Positions 1-8,559 are shown, numbered from the stretch's first letter. The stretch: DNA of 64,000 nt from Marinifilum sp965230805 (GCF_965230805.1 NZ_OZ246019.1:1178001-1242000); one strand, 5' to 3'. Notes: generated by a model not told the origin, from the letters alone. Program-made: numbers and translations.

Positions 1-430
1 GAAGCAATGCAATGATATCTCCAATCAGTTCTTCTTTAGATTTAATGGTAGTAAGAGCTTCAAGCTCATTATCACCAATATAAAGCGATTCTTCAACGTA
101 AGCCGCTTTCAGGATAGGTTTATCATGTTCCTTACGGAACTCTTTGATAAGCTTCGCAGGAAGGTTACCAGTTTCTGTAAGCATAAGGGAAGTAGCTCCC
201 TTAAGTACATTACCCAGTCCTTCAAACTCACCTTCTGCCTTTTCTAAAGCGATTCTAAGAAGGCTGTTTTTTACAACAACCAACTTAATCTCCTTTTCAA
301 AACATGCTCTACGAAGTGCTGAAGTATCTTCAGCATTCATTTCTGAGATGTCAGTAAGATAGAAGTGGTTTGACGCATTAATCTCTTCCGTCAAGCTATC
401 AATAATCTGAATTTTTTGTTCCTTTTTCAT
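1..430 (-). CDS. rplJ: 50S ribosomal protein L10 (3' end beyond window)
   Basis: This is the N-terminal 143 codons of L10, the stalk-base protein that anchors L7/L12 dimers on the 50S subunit. The reading frame starts at the ATG whose complement is CAT at 428-430 (MKKEQKIQIID...) and stays open to the window edge. The N-terminal segment contains the L10 pattern of a short helix, then FYLTDISEMN, then VVVKNSLLRIALEKA. It is the downstream member of the rplK-rplA-rplJ minus-strand run and begins 29 bp after the rplA stop, so it is probably cotranscribed. rplL and rpoB would be expected beyond position 1, but this is not visible. No separate L10 leader fits in the short gap. Confidence 0.95.
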   Translation of the reverse strand, partial: MKKEQKIQIIDSLTEEINASNHFYLTDISEMNAEDTSALRRACFEKEIKLVVVKNSLLRIALEKAEGEFEGLGNVLKGATSLMLTETGNLPAKLIKEFRKEHDKPILKAAYVEESLYIGDNELEALTTIKSKEELIGDIIALL

Positions 431-459
431 GATTACTAAGATCTTGATTAAATTTTTAA

Positions 460-1152
460 TTAGTCAAGTGTTCTTGGATCAATTTGGATTCCAAGACTCA
501 TTGTGCTTGACAGGTAAACACTCTTGATATAAGTTCCTTTTGCTGCAGATGGCTTCAATTTATTGATAATGCCAACAAATTCTTTAGCGTTATCCATGAT
601 TTTATCTGCCTCGAAAGACACTTTACCAATTGATGAGTGAATGATACCGTACTTATCGACCTTAAAATCAATCTTACCAGCTTTCACTTCAGCAACTGCT
701 TTAGCGATATCCATTGTTACTGTACCAGACTTAGGGTTTGGCATTAAACCACGTGGCCCTAAAACTCGTCCAAGTGCACCAACTTTCGCCATTACAGTAG
801 GCATGGTGATGATTACGTCAACGTCAGTCCAACCTCCTTTGATTTTGGCAACATAGTCGTCAAGGCCAACGAAGTCAGCACCTGCAGCTTTTGCCTCTTC
901 TTCCTTATCGGGAGTACAAAGAACCAAAACACGAACTTGTTTACCAGTACCGTGAGGAAGTGTAACAACACCACGTACCATTTGATTAGCTTTTCTCGGG
1001 TCAACTCCTAAGCGAACATCCATATCCACTGAGGCATCAAATTTGGTTGATGTAATCTCCTTAACCAATTTAGCTGCTTCGTCGATAGAATATAGCTTAT
1101 CAGTATCCACTTTTTCTGAAGCTAACTTTCTATTTTTCGTTAGTTTACCCAT
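460..1152 (-). CDS. rplA: 50S ribosomal protein L1
   Basis: L1 (230 aa, normal length) forms the mobile L1 stalk that handles E-site tRNA, and in many bacteria it represses its own operon. The signature region MPNPKSGTVT is present near residue 140, as is LGRVLGPRGLMPNPK just before it. The start MGKLTKNRKLA lies 20 bp after the rplK stop. Its position between rplK and rplJ is the standard order. The protein is complete and ordinary. Confidence 0.98.
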   Translation of the reverse strand: MGKLTKNRKLASEKVDTDKLYSIDEAAKLVKEITSTKFDASVDMDVRLGVDPRKANQMVRGVVTLPHGTGKQVRVLVLCTPDKEEEAKAAGADFVGLDDYVAKIKGGWTDVDVIITMPTVMAKVGALGRVLGPRGLMPNPKSGTVTMDIAKAVAEVKAGKIDFKVDKYGIIHSSIGKVSFEADKIMDNAKEFVGIINKLKPSAAKGTYIKSVYLSSTMSLGIQIDPRTLD

Positions 1153-1172
1153 TTTAATTGCAGTGTTTAAAA

Positions 1173-1616
1173 TTATTGATTAAGAGGATTATCACCAGTA
1201 ATTGTGACACCCATACTTCTTGCCGTACCAGCTACCATACTCATGGCACTTTCTACTTTAAAAGCATTCAAATCTTTCATTTTCCCCTCTGCGATCTCAC
1301 GAACTTGATCCCAAGTAATTGAACCCACCTTCTTACGGTTAGATTCAGGAGAACCTGATTTTAATTTTGCAGCCTCTAAAATTTGTACAGCAACAGGAGG
1401 AGTTTTTGTAATAAATTCAAAAGAACTATCAGAATAAACGGTAATCACAACCGGAATTACTTTTCCGGCCTGATCTTGAGTTCTTGCATTGAATTGCTTA
1501 CAAAAATCCATGATATTAACCCCTTTAGCACCCAACGCAGGTCCTACCGGGGGTGAAGGATTTGCAGCACCACCTTTGATCTGCAATTTGATTAATCCTG
1601 CAACTTCTTTAGCCAT
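1173..1616 (-). CDS. rplK: 50S ribosomal protein L11
   Basis: L11 (147 aa) binds the GTPase-associated centre of 23S rRNA, the thiostrepton site. The N-terminal domain carries GGAANPSPPVGPALGAKGVN, and the C-terminal RNA-binding domain ends in SMVAGTARSMGVTI. Both are diagnostic of the family. It lies between nusG (25 bp upstream on the minus strand) and rplA (20 bp downstream), the usual nusG-rplK-rplA operon arrangement. Confidence 0.98.
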   Translation of the reverse strand: MAKEVAGLIKLQIKGGAANPSPPVGPALGAKGVNIMDFCKQFNARTQDQAGKVIPVVITVYSDSSFEFITKTPPVAVQILEAAKLKSGSPESNRKKVGSITWDQVREIAEGKMKDLNAFKVESAMSMVAGTARSMGVTITGDNPLNQ

Positions 1617-1641
1617 AGCTTTATTTTTCTAAAGGATTTAA

Positions 1642-2190
1642 TTATTCTTTTTCTACCTGCATGAAACTTAATTCAAGAGGGGTCTTACGTCCGAAGATTT
1701 TAACCATTACTTTCAGTTTTTTCTTCTCAGCATTTACCTCTTCAATCACACCGGTAAAACCATTAAATGGTCCATCAGTCACTTTAACCATTTCGCCAAC
1801 ATAGTAAGGAATATTAATTTCCTCATCTTTGCCAGCCAGTTCATCGACTTTACCCAATATGCGGTTTACTTCTGACATACGCATAGGAGTAGGATCGCCG
1901 CCCTTGGTATCCCCCAGGAAGCCAATCACATTCGTAATATTACGAAGGATGTGAGGAATTTCTCCAACGAGTGCTGCTTCGATCAGAACATAGCCAGGCA
2001 AAAAAATTCTTTCCTTGCTAATCTTCTTCCCGTTTCGCACCTGAAACACTTTTTCGGTAGGAATGAGAACCTGTGACACATATTCCGTTAGACCTAGATT
2101 GGAAATTTCGCTATCAATATATTCTTTGACTTTCTTTTCTTTTCCTCCTACAGTCCTCAGAACATACCATTTTCTTTCAATTTCAGCCAT
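1642..2190 (-). CDS. nusG: Transcription termination/antitermination factor NusG
   Basis: NusG (182 aa) binds the RNA polymerase clamp and couples it to Rho or to the ribosome. The NGN domain occupies about residues 7-115 (KWYVLRTVGGKEKKV, with FLPGYVLIEA in the middle). The KOW motif is at about residues 130-160 (GEMVKVTDGPFNGFTGVIEEV). It lies 19 bp after secE and 25 bp before rplK, the conserved secE-nusG-rplKA order. Nothing is unusual. Confidence 0.97.
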   Translation of the reverse strand: MAEIERKWYVLRTVGGKEKKVKEYIDSEISNLGLTEYVSQVLIPTEKVFQVRNGKKISKERIFLPGYVLIEAALVGEIPHILRNITNVIGFLGDTKGGDPTPMRMSEVNRILGKVDELAGKDEEINIPYYVGEMVKVTDGPFNGFTGVIEEVNAEKKKLKVMVKIFGRKTPLELSFMQVEKE

Positions 2191-2209
2191 CTTTTTCTAA
2201 AAGGAATTA

Positions 2210-2401
2210 TTAGTGTAACATATCATATATAAAATCCATCAAATTCTTAAACCCCATATCCATAACGAATATCACAATCGCAATAATAGTGGAAGCAATC
2301 ATAACTACAATTGCACTGCTTTGGAGTTCAGACCATGATGGCCAAGATACTTTTTGAACTAGTTCTTTATAAACTTCTTCAATATAGATTTTTAGTTTCA
2401 T
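2210..2401 (-). CDS. secE: Preprotein translocase subunit SecE
   Basis: SecE is a small subunit of the SecYEG translocon in the inner membrane. I chose the start MKLKIYIEEVYKEL (CAT at 2399-2401), which gives 63 aa, the usual length for single-TM SecE. The frame stays open further upstream, but those codons run through the tRNA-Trp gene, so the longer ORF is not credible. An amphipathic helix (EEVYKELVQKVSWPSWSELQ) is followed by one membrane segment at about residues 30-52. It directly precedes nusG. Confidence 0.93.
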   Translation of the reverse strand: MKLKIYIEEVYKELVQKVSWPSWSELQSSAIVVMIASTIIAIVIFVMDMGFKNLMDFIYDMLH

Positions 2402-2418
2402 AAGGCAAATTGTCTTTG

Positions 2419-2491
2419 CACGGGAGGAGAGACTCGAACTCCCGACACCTGGTTTTGGAGACCAGTGCTCTACCAACTGAGCTACACCCGT
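2419..2491 (-). tRNA. tRNA-Trp (CCA anticodon)
   Basis: The minus strand reads a 73-nt cloverleaf with GCTCAGTTGGTAGAGC in the D arm, anticodon CCA (CTCCAAA loop) and T arm GGGAGTTCGAGTCTCTC. The 3' CCA is not encoded. It lies between tuf and secE, a position commonly occupied by tRNA-Trp in Bacteroidota and other phyla. One acceptor pair (position 6) looks mismatched in my folding. Confidence 0.95.
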
Positions 2492-2498
2492 CTAAATA

Positions 2499-2528
2499 AA
2501 GATTGATCCGAATTCACGGATCAATCTT
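2499..2528 (-). terminator. Hairpin after tuf
   Basis: A perfect 12-bp stem (AAGATTGATCCG / CGGATCAATCTT) with a 6-nt loop lies just downstream of the tuf stop. On the minus strand it is followed by the weak T-rich stretch TTTATTT. It probably terminates or attenuates tuf transcription before tRNA-Trp. Confidence 0.7.
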
Positions 2529-2543
2529 AATATTTTGCACTAA

Positions 2544-3731
2544 TTAGTCGATAATTTCAGTAATCTGACCAGCACCTACAGTTCTACCACCTTCACGGAT
2601 AGCGAAACGCAGACCTAAATCACATGCTACTGGAGTGATCAACTCAACATTAATCGTTACGTTATCACCAGGCATTACCATTTCAACTCCTTCCGGAAGA
2701 GTAATCTCACCGGTTACATCAAGAGTTCTGATATAAAATTGAGGACGGTATTTATTATGGAATGGAGTGTGACGTCCACCTTCTTCTTTTTTCAATACGT
2801 AAACCTCAGCTTTAATCTTAGTGTGAGGAGTAATTGTATTAGGGTGACAAATAACCATACCACGTTTAATAGCAGCTTTGTCAATACCTCTCAACAATAA
2901 ACCTACGTTATCACCAGCCTGACCTTCGTCCAAAATCTTACGAAACATCTCAACACCAGTAATTACAGACTTCATTCCTTCAGCACCTAGACCAATAATC
3001 TGTACTTCTTCACCAGTTTTTACAATACCAGTTTCGATACGACCAGTAGCAACAGTACCACGACCAGTAATTGAGAATACATCCTCAACTGGCATCAAGA
3101 AAGCCTTATCTACATCACGTGGAGGAAGTGGAATCCAAGTATCAACCGCTTCCATCAACTCCATAATTTTATCTTCCCACTCAGCTTCACCGTTTAATCC
3201 TCCTAGAGCAGAACCAGCGATAATAGGAGTATTGTCACCGTCGAATTCATAGAAATCCAACAATTCACGAACTTCCATCTCCACCAACTCAAGCATCTCT
3301 GCATCATCAACCATGTCAACTTTATTCAAGAAAACAACGATCTTAGGTACATTTACCTGACGAGCCAATAGGATGTGCTCACGAGTTTGAGGCATAGGAC
3401 CATCAGTTGCAGCACAAACCAAAATAGCACCATCCATCTGAGCAGCACCAGTTACCATGTTCTTCACGTAATCCGCGTGACCTGGACAGTCAACGTGAGC
3501 GTAGTGACGGTTAGCAGTTTGGTATTCTACGTGAGCAGTATTAATCGTAATACCTCTCTCCTTCTCTTCAGGAGCGTTATCGATAGAATCGAATGATTTC
3601 ACTTCGGACAAACCTTTTTTTGCTAATACAGTTGTAATAGCGGCAGTCAAAGTAGTTTTACCGTGGTCTACGTGACCAATGGTACCAATATTTACGTGTG
3701 GTTTTGACCTGTCAAAATGTTCTTTAGCCAT
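2544..3731 (-). CDS. tuf: Elongation factor Tu
   Basis: EF-Tu (395 aa) is the GTPase that delivers aminoacyl-tRNA to the ribosome. The G motifs are intact: GHVDHGKTT (P-loop), the RGITINTAHVEY switch I, DCPGH, and NKVD. Domains 2 and 3 follow with GTVATGRIETG and, near the C terminus, REGGRTVGAGQI. It lies between a tRNA-Thr/Gly/Tyr/Thr cluster upstream and tRNA-Trp-secE-nusG downstream. The protein is complete, and a hairpin terminator follows the stop. Confidence 0.99.
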   Translation of the reverse strand: MAKEHFDRSKPHVNIGTIGHVDHGKTTLTAAITTVLAKKGLSEVKSFDSIDNAPEEKERGITINTAHVEYQTANRHYAHVDCPGHADYVKNMVTGAAQMDGAILVCAATDGPMPQTREHILLARQVNVPKIVVFLNKVDMVDDAEMLELVEMEVRELLDFYEFDGDNTPIIAGSALGGLNGEAEWEDKIMELMEAVDTWIPLPPRDVDKAFLMPVEDVFSITGRGTVATGRIETGIVKTGEEVQIIGLGAEGMKSVITGVEMFRKILDEGQAGDNVGLLLRGIDKAAIKRGMVICHPNTITPHTKIKAEVYVLKKEEGGRHTPFHNKYRPQFYIRTLDVTGEITLPEGVEMVMPGDNVTINVELITPVACDLGLRFAIREGGRTVGAGQITEIID

Positions 3732-3789
3732 AACTCCAAATATTAATTAATATTAGACAACAATTAAAAACAATATTTTAAATTTCTTG

Positions 3790-3861
3790 AGCCATTGACG
3801 AGATTTGAACTCGTGACCTCTTCCTTACCAAGGAAGCGCTCTACCCCTGAGCTACAACGGC
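3790..3861 (-). tRNA. tRNA-Thr (GGT anticodon)
   Basis: A 72-nt cloverleaf with acceptor GCCGTTG / CAATGGC (one G-T pair) and anticodon GGT in the loop of CTTCCTTGGTAAGGAAG. The 3' CCA is not encoded. It is identical over its full length to the plus-strand copy at 43244-43315. Confidence 0.96.
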
Positions 3862-3872
3862 AAACGTATTTG

Positions 3873-3945
3873 AGCGGGAAACGGGACTCAAACCCGCGAC
3901 CCTCAGCTTGGAAGGCTGATGCTCTATCAACTGAGCTATTCCCGC
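3873..3945 (-). tRNA. tRNA-Gly (TCC anticodon)
   Basis: A 73-nt cloverleaf with acceptor GCGGGAA / TTCCCGC, anticodon loop around TCC and T arm CGGGTTTGAGTCCCG. The 3' CCA is not encoded. It is part of the four-tRNA cluster upstream of tuf. Confidence 0.96.
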
Positions 3946-3982
3946 AAAAAAAGAAACAAAAATGTTTCTTTTCGTTTACCAG

Positions 3983-4065
3983 TGGGGAGAGCAGGATTCG
4001 AACCTACGAAGACGAAAGTCAGCGGAGTTACAGTCCGCCCCAGTTGGCCACTTTGGTATCTCCCC
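3983..4065 (-). tRNA. tRNA-Tyr (GTA anticodon)
   Basis: An 83-nt class II tRNA with a long variable arm (about CGTCTTCG), acceptor GGGGAGA and anticodon GTA within GACTGTAAC. The length and the extra arm are as expected for bacterial tRNA-Tyr. The 3' CCA is not encoded. Confidence 0.96.
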
Positions 4066-4082
4066 AATATGTAATAATTTAG

Positions 4083-4156
4083 AGCCGATGGAGGGACTCG
4101 AACCCACGACCTGCTGATTACAAATCAGCTGCTCTAGCCAGCTGAGCTACATCGGC
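4083..4156 (-). tRNA. tRNA-Thr (TGT anticodon)
   Basis: A 74-nt cloverleaf with acceptor GCCGATG / CATCGGC, fully paired, and anticodon TGT (GATTTGTAATC). It has the same body as the three plus-strand copies at 42989, 43131 and 43325. The first two of those carry an A-C mismatch in the acceptor stem that this copy lacks. Confidence 0.96.
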
Positions 4157-4261
4157 AAAAAATGCAAACCATCTATTTAACAGGCATATTTTCCCTGAAA
4201 ATGGTTTGCAAATGTAAAAATATTTTAAATTTATCACAAAATAATCAAGTGTTTTTTACAA

Positions 4262-4558
4262 TTATTTTGCCCTTAGTTTTTCTTTGCGTTTTACCACCTG
4301 CTTTCTCAATGCATCAGCAGCTATATCCGCAGCCTCTTCAAATGTCTTACTTTGCTTTTTAGCAAAGACATTCGCTCCTTTAATATCAAGGCTGATTTCC
4401 ACTACCTTATTTTCAGTAATATCCGACTTTTCAACCCGGAGAAAAACTTCAGCCCCTGCAATATCGCCATTGAGCTTCATTATTTTTCCAAGCTTATTCT
4501 CAATGAAATTTTCCAATTTCACATCAGCAACAAAACCAATTGATTGAATGTTAATCAT
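4262..4558 (-). CDS. hpf: Short ribosome hibernation-promoting factor (HPF/RaiA family)
   Basis: This 98-aa protein matches the beta-alpha-beta-beta-beta-alpha RaiA/HPF fold. It begins with MINIQSIGFVADVKLENFIENKLGKI, continues with AEVFLRVEKSD, and ends in the basic helix AADIAADALRKQVVKRKEKLRAK. Family members bind the 30S decoding site and dimerise or inactivate ribosomes in stationary phase. Only the short form is present, without the C-terminal dimerisation domain of long HPF. It lies between xerC and the tRNA cluster, with 18 bp to the recombinase gene. Confidence 0.9.
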   Translation of the reverse strand: MINIQSIGFVADVKLENFIENKLGKIMKLNGDIAGAEVFLRVEKSDITENKVVEISLDIKGANVFAKKQSKTFEEAADIAADALRKQVVKRKEKLRAK

Positions 4559-4576
4559 GCTTTAATCCTCCCAAAT

Positions 4577-5476
4577 TTATGCTCGCGGATGAGCTTGTTT
4601 ATATATATTATTTAAACGCTCAAAAGTAGTATGAGTATAAATCTGTGTTGCCGATAAATTCGAATGCCCTAACAATTCCTTCACTGCATTCAACTCTGCT
4701 CCGTTATTCAAAAGATGAGTTGCAAATGTGTGTCTTAGAATATGCGGGCTTCGCTTGCTCATTGTTGTGATCTTCGACAAATGTTTAGTGACGATTCGAT
4801 ACAACAACTTTTCGTAAACAGGCACCCCCTTTTTGGTTACAAAAAGAAAACCATCCAATTTACCAAAAGTTTTGTCCCTAACCACCAGATACAAATCCAG
4901 AAGCTTCAACAAACTTTCACTTAAAGGAATGATTCTTTCTTTATTTCTTTTTCCTAAAACTTTAACTAAAGATGCAGATCGATCAACATTTGCTTCTTTT
5001 AGATTCATCAACTCCGACAATCTCATGCCAGTTTGATAGAACATCTCAACCACTAATTGATCGCGAACACCTTCAAATCCCTCTCCAAAATCAAGCTCTC
5101 TTAAAACCTGCATTGCGTGCTCCGCAACAAAACCAGGTAATTTTTTCCCTTGCTTAGGCCCAACGACTCTATCCATCGGATTCGAATCAATCACTGATTC
5201 TCTAAGTAAGTATTTAAAAAATGATTTTAAAGTGGATAATTTCCTATTTACGGTTCGTGAAGTCTTACCTTCATTCATTAAAAAAACGATCCATCTTCGC
5301 ACATCTTTAAAAGTTATATCTTCTATTTGAATATCTTCAGAACCTGAATAAAATTCAAAAAATTGCGTTAAATCGCAATCGTAAGACAAAACTGTATGTG
5401 CAGAATATCGTTTTTCGTATTGTAAATAAGACAGAAAAGATTCCTTAAAACTCATACATCCGGGATATTTATCCAA
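4577..5476 (-). CDS. Tyrosine recombinase, XerC/XerD type
   Basis: This 299-aa integrase-family protein has the size and domain order of XerC/D. The N-terminal SAM-like core-binding domain is at about residues 8-95, and the catalytic domain at about 115-295. The catalytic set is visible: Arg in TGMRLSEL, Lys in VLGKRNKER, His-x-x-Arg in HILRHTFATHLL, a second His in LGHSNLSATQ, and the nucleophile Tyr in IYTH. Xer proteins resolve chromosome dimers at dif. I cannot tell XerC from XerD by eye. A shorter start at MSFKESF (5455) is equally plausible. It is cotranscribed with hpf (18 bp gap) and follows rpsU. Confidence 0.92.
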   Translation of the reverse strand: MDKYPGCMSFKESFLSYLQYEKRYSAHTVLSYDCDLTQFFEFYSGSEDIQIEDITFKDVRRWIVFLMNEGKTSRTVNRKLSTLKSFFKYLLRESVIDSNPMDRVVGPKQGKKLPGFVAEHAMQVLRELDFGEGFEGVRDQLVVEMFYQTGMRLSELMNLKEANVDRSASLVKVLGKRNKERIIPLSESLLKLLDLYLVVRDKTFGKLDGFLFVTKKGVPVYEKLLYRIVTKHLSKITTMSKRSPHILRHTFATHLLNNGAELNAVKELLGHSNLSATQIYTHTTFERLNNIYKQAHPRA

Positions 5477-5530
5477 CAGGATTTCCCAAGATACAAAAAA
5501 TTAAGACATCAAGGAATTAATCCCAAAAAA

Positions 5531-5722
5531 TCAATCTTCAGCTTGCTGTAATTGCTGAACGTAGATCGCGTGTAATTTTTCTTCCCTTCTCTTTACAGAT
5601 GGTTTTTTATAAACCTGTCTTCCTCTAAGCTCTTTAATTACACCAGTCTTTTCAAATTTTCTTTTGAATTTTTTTAAGGCTCTTTCAATGTTTTCGCCTT
5701 CTTTCATAGGAATAACAATCAT
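5531..5722 (-). CDS. rpsU: 30S ribosomal protein S21
   Basis: bS21 is 63 aa here: MIVIPMKEGENIERALKKFK, an Arg/Lys-rich middle, and an acidic tail (QQLQQAED). In Bacteroidota, bS21 with bS6 and bS18 holds the anti-Shine-Dalgarno tail of 16S rRNA. rpsU is one of the few genes kept with a strong SD and is reported to be autoregulated through it in Flavobacterium johnsoniae. The SD expected from that model is present (5729-5735). xerC follows about 50 bp downstream. Confidence 0.96.
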   Translation of the reverse strand: MIVIPMKEGENIERALKKFKRKFEKTGVIKELRGRQVYKKPSVKRREEKLHAIYVQQLQQAED

Positions 5723-5728
5723 AATTTT

Positions 5729-5735
5729 CTCCTTT
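5729..5735 (-). promoter_or_regulatory. Strong Shine-Dalgarno sequence of rpsU
   Basis: The minus strand reads AAAGGAG with 6 nt to the ATG of rpsU, a near-perfect SD. Most other starts in this window (gapA, nusG, acnB and others) show A/T-rich leaders instead, as is usual in Bacteroidota. Confidence 0.85.
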
Positions 5736-5912
5736 AATATTTATGTTTTTCTAAGTGAGCCGCAAATTTATTAATTCAATCAGTATAATTCAAATTTATT
5801 TTGAAAAAAGTATCCAAAATATCTACATTCTAATATTTTAGACCCATTTTCAGAAATATGAAATTAAGGACAAATAGTCAAGCTTCTCCATAGAATTCAA
5901 AGTTCGAAACTA

Positions 5913-7001
5913 TTAAATACTTAAATAAGCTTCGACTTTTTGAAATACACTATCAACTAAAAGATGCTTTGCCTTTAAATCTTGAACAGATTGAAATCTC
6001 CCGAGTCTTTCACGATATTTTACGATATCCGAGGACACTCTATTATTAATATATGGGTGCTTGCTTAGCGTTTTTGCATCACACTTGTTAATTGAAATTT
6101 TCCGCAATGATTCTATTGATGTATAAATAAGATTCTCTATTCCCAGATAAGTTTCGTTTGACAAACCATACACCTCTAGCAATTGACGCTTATTACTATA
6201 GCCACCTAGCAATTTTCTATATTTTACAATTCTGTGAGATAAAGTTTCTCCAATTCCTGGTAGTGATTTTAAGGTGATTGCATCAGCCAGATTTAAATCA
6301 ATTAATTCCTCCCTTTTATCCTTATCCTCCCCTTTTATCCTTACATATGGTTTTAGTATCATCAACAACACCGTATCGAATCCATAAATCTTACCCAGAT
6401 CATCAACAGTTTTAAATTTTGCTCCAGTAGACAAATAATTACGAATGCGATTTGCAATCACATCATCAACACCTAATTTCTTCCATTTTGATTTGGATAT
6501 TGTATTTGGGTCAAAGCAGAAAAGATCATTCGCTGCTTTCTTTCTTGCAGCCTTATTACTCTTCTTTGCTTGTAATGCAATTGGGATATTGATATGCTCT
6601 TTCAATCTGTTGTAATCATTATCATCAATACCATATATTTTTTTAAAATCTGACTTTGACTTAAACACCCCTCCATTTTTTCTATATTTAATAATGTTAT
6701 TAATTTGAAACTTTGTCAATCCCAATCTAGTTAAAATAGCAAGTGAAGCTGTGTTTGGATCGAATGAGAATAGAACCACCTCCTTCTTTCCATCCTTCTT
6801 ATTCAAAACCGTAAGCAGACTATCAATGCGTTTATTTTTATTTGCAACAGTTAATTCTTCCGTTTTAGGCGAATAAACTTTAGGCAATATCAATACAATC
6901 ATTAGTATGATTACCAACAATAACAATCCTTTTCTTTCCGAAGCCGAATAGGAAAAATACTCTCTTATGACTTTTTTTAATGACATATAAGAAAGTGCCA
7001 A
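5913..7001 (-). CDS. Membrane-anchored helix-hairpin-helix (ComEA-like) protein
   Basis: This 362-aa protein has one N-terminal membrane segment (about residues 22-41, LLLLVIILMIVLILP) followed by repeated helix-hairpin-helix units. Visible repeats include LGLTKFQINNIIKYRKNGG with SDFKKIYGI, LGVDDVIANRIRNYLSTGA, LPGIGETLSHRIVKYRKLLGG and a last NNRVSSDIVKYRERLGRF. HhH motifs bind DNA backbone non-specifically; ComEA uses them to take up DNA. The role here is not established. It is a monocistronic-looking gene between rpsU and the transporter. An uptake role together with the ComEC homologue at 51.6 kb is only inference. Confidence 0.8.
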   Translation of the reverse strand: MALSYMSLKKVIREYFSYSASERKGLLLLVIILMIVLILPKVYSPKTEELTVANKNKRIDSLLTVLNKKDGKKEVVLFSFDPNTASLAILTRLGLTKFQINNIIKYRKNGGVFKSKSDFKKIYGIDDNDYNRLKEHINIPIALQAKKSNKAARKKAANDLFCFDPNTISKSKWKKLGVDDVIANRIRNYLSTGAKFKTVDDLGKIYGFDTVLLMILKPYVRIKGEDKDKREELIDLNLADAITLKSLPGIGETLSHRIVKYRKLLGGYSNKRQLLEVYGLSNETYLGIENLIYTSIESLRKISINKCDAKTLSKHPYINNRVSSDIVKYRERLGRFQSVQDLKAKHLLVDSVFQKVEAYLSI

Positions 7002-7041
7002 TTAACAACAACGCCTACCAATACTAACAAAAAGATTAATC

Positions 7042-8400
7042 TTATCCAAGTCTTATGAATCCAATTCCATTTAAGAATACGGCTGCAATAGCAAATGGAG
7101 CTAGCCACTTAATTATAAAAAAGAATATTTTAAAGTATGTCACTTTTAAGGAATTTTGATTTGACAACTCTTCGCGTACTTTTAATTTCTTTAATTTCCA
7201 TGCAACAAAAATAACAATTAACAATGCACCCAAAGGCAACAAAACGTTGGCTGCCGTATATTCCATAATCTCAAAAACAGACTGTCCTAAAATACTAATT
7301 TTGGATAATTTACCAAATGACAGTGTTGCAAAAACTCCTAATACAGAAATAGAAAAAGCACCAATTACTGTTGCCTTTTTTCTTGATATTTTTAGTTCTT
7401 CGGAAAAGTAAGCTACTACAACCTCCAAAACCGAAATGGTTGAAGTTAAAGCTGCAACAGCTAACAAAAAGAAGAATAAAATTGAGAAAAAGTATCCTCC
7501 GGGCATTTCGAGGAATAATTTTGGCAATACTTCAAAAACCAAGCCTGCCCCCGAATCGGGCTGAAAACCCAATGCAAATACAGCAGGGAATATCATCACC
7601 CCTGATAGCATTGCTATCAAAGTATCGGCTATAGTAACCTGTACAGATGTTTTTCCAAGGTTATTTTGCTTTCCTATATATGAACCATAGGTAATTAATG
7701 CACCCATACCAATACTTAGTGAAAAGGCAGCTTGTCCTAATGCTTCAAGTACTACTCCTACAGATATTTTTGAGAAATCAGGTTTAAATAAAAAATCAAG
7801 TCCTTCAGAAGCTCCTGGCAAAGATAAAGAACGTCCACACATGGCTAGTATAAGAAAAAACAACAAGGGCATCAGAATTTTAGCATATTTTTCAATCCCA
7901 TTTTTAACTCCTGAGAACACTATCCATGCCGTAAGCAGCATAAAAATCATTTGCCACATTAAAGGACGGAAAGTTCCTTGCTTAAAGGTGTCGAACATGG
8001 CTTTAGTATCCCCGTGTGAAAAACCATTACTGATGGCTTGGTACAAATATTCTAATGTCCAACCTGAAATGGTAGAATAAAATGCCAAAATTAAGAATGC
8101 TGCCACAACTCCCATAAGTCCTACTACCGACCACATAGATCCTGGTGCAAGTTTACGAAACGATCCAAATGCATTTCTTTGCGCCTTTCGACCAATCAAC
8201 AACTCTGATAACATTACAGGCAATCCGATAGCAATAATAAAAGCCAAATATATTAAAAGGAATGCTCCGCCACCATTTTCTCCTGCTACATAGGGAAAAC
8301 GCCAAATGTTACCAAGACCCACTGCTGAACCAGCTGCTGCTGCAATTACACCAAACTTGCTCGAAAAAGTATCGCGTCCGGAAGGATTACTAATAGACAT
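7042..8400 (-). CDS. Sodium-dependent transporter, neurotransmitter:sodium symporter (NSS) family
   Basis: This 452-aa integral membrane protein has about 11-12 hydrophobic segments. The NSS signature of the first helix is clear: GSAVGLGNIWRFPYVAGENG, with the unwound Gly-containing segment that binds Na+ and substrate. Prokaryotic relatives (LeuT, TnaT, MhsT) carry amino acids; the substrate here cannot be read from the sequence. It lies alone, with a 40-bp gap to the upstream end of the HhH gene and an AT-rich leader on the other side. Confidence 0.92.
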   Translation of the reverse strand: MSISNPSGRDTFSSKFGVIAAAAGSAVGLGNIWRFPYVAGENGGGAFLLIYLAFIIAIGLPVMLSELLIGRKAQRNAFGSFRKLAPGSMWSVVGLMGVVAAFLILAFYSTISGWTLEYLYQAISNGFSHGDTKAMFDTFKQGTFRPLMWQMIFMLLTAWIVFSGVKNGIEKYAKILMPLLFFLILAMCGRSLSLPGASEGLDFLFKPDFSKISVGVVLEALGQAAFSLSIGMGALITYGSYIGKQNNLGKTSVQVTIADTLIAMLSGVMIFPAVFALGFQPDSGAGLVFEVLPKLFLEMPGGYFFSILFFFLLAVAALTSTISVLEVVVAYFSEELKISRKKATVIGAFSISVLGVFATLSFGKLSKISILGQSVFEIMEYTAANVLLPLGALLIVIFVAWKLKKLKVREELSNQNSLKVTYFKIFFFIIKWLAPFAIAAVFLNGIGFIRLG

Positions 8401-8507
8401 GTTTTAAGTTTTTAGATTAATTATTTACAAATAGGGCAAGTTCAAATTTGCAAAATATTAGTTCTAATTCCTAAGTGTCGGCAATTTTTATAATCACATC
8501 AAACAAC

Positions 8508-8536
8508 AAAAGCCCGGATGAAACATCCAGGCTTCT
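8508..8536 (-). terminator. Rho-independent terminator of fba
   Basis: On the minus strand a 9-bp stem (AGCCTGGAT / ATCCGGGCT, one G-U pair) with loop TTTC is followed by TTTTG. It begins about 25 bp after the fba stop. Confidence 0.85.
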
Positions 8537-8559
8537 GAAAAATATATTTTTTTTAAGAA

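Noticed and set aside
2402..2476. Longer N terminus for SecE
   Set aside because: The extra 25 codons are the tRNA-Trp gene read through in the same direction; the MKLKIYIEE start gives the normal SecE length.
3795..4082. 95-aa plus-strand ORF
   Set aside because: It is antisense to the tRNA cluster and its pattern (for example SGKRDSNPRPSAWKADAL) is the well-known spurious translation of tRNA genes.
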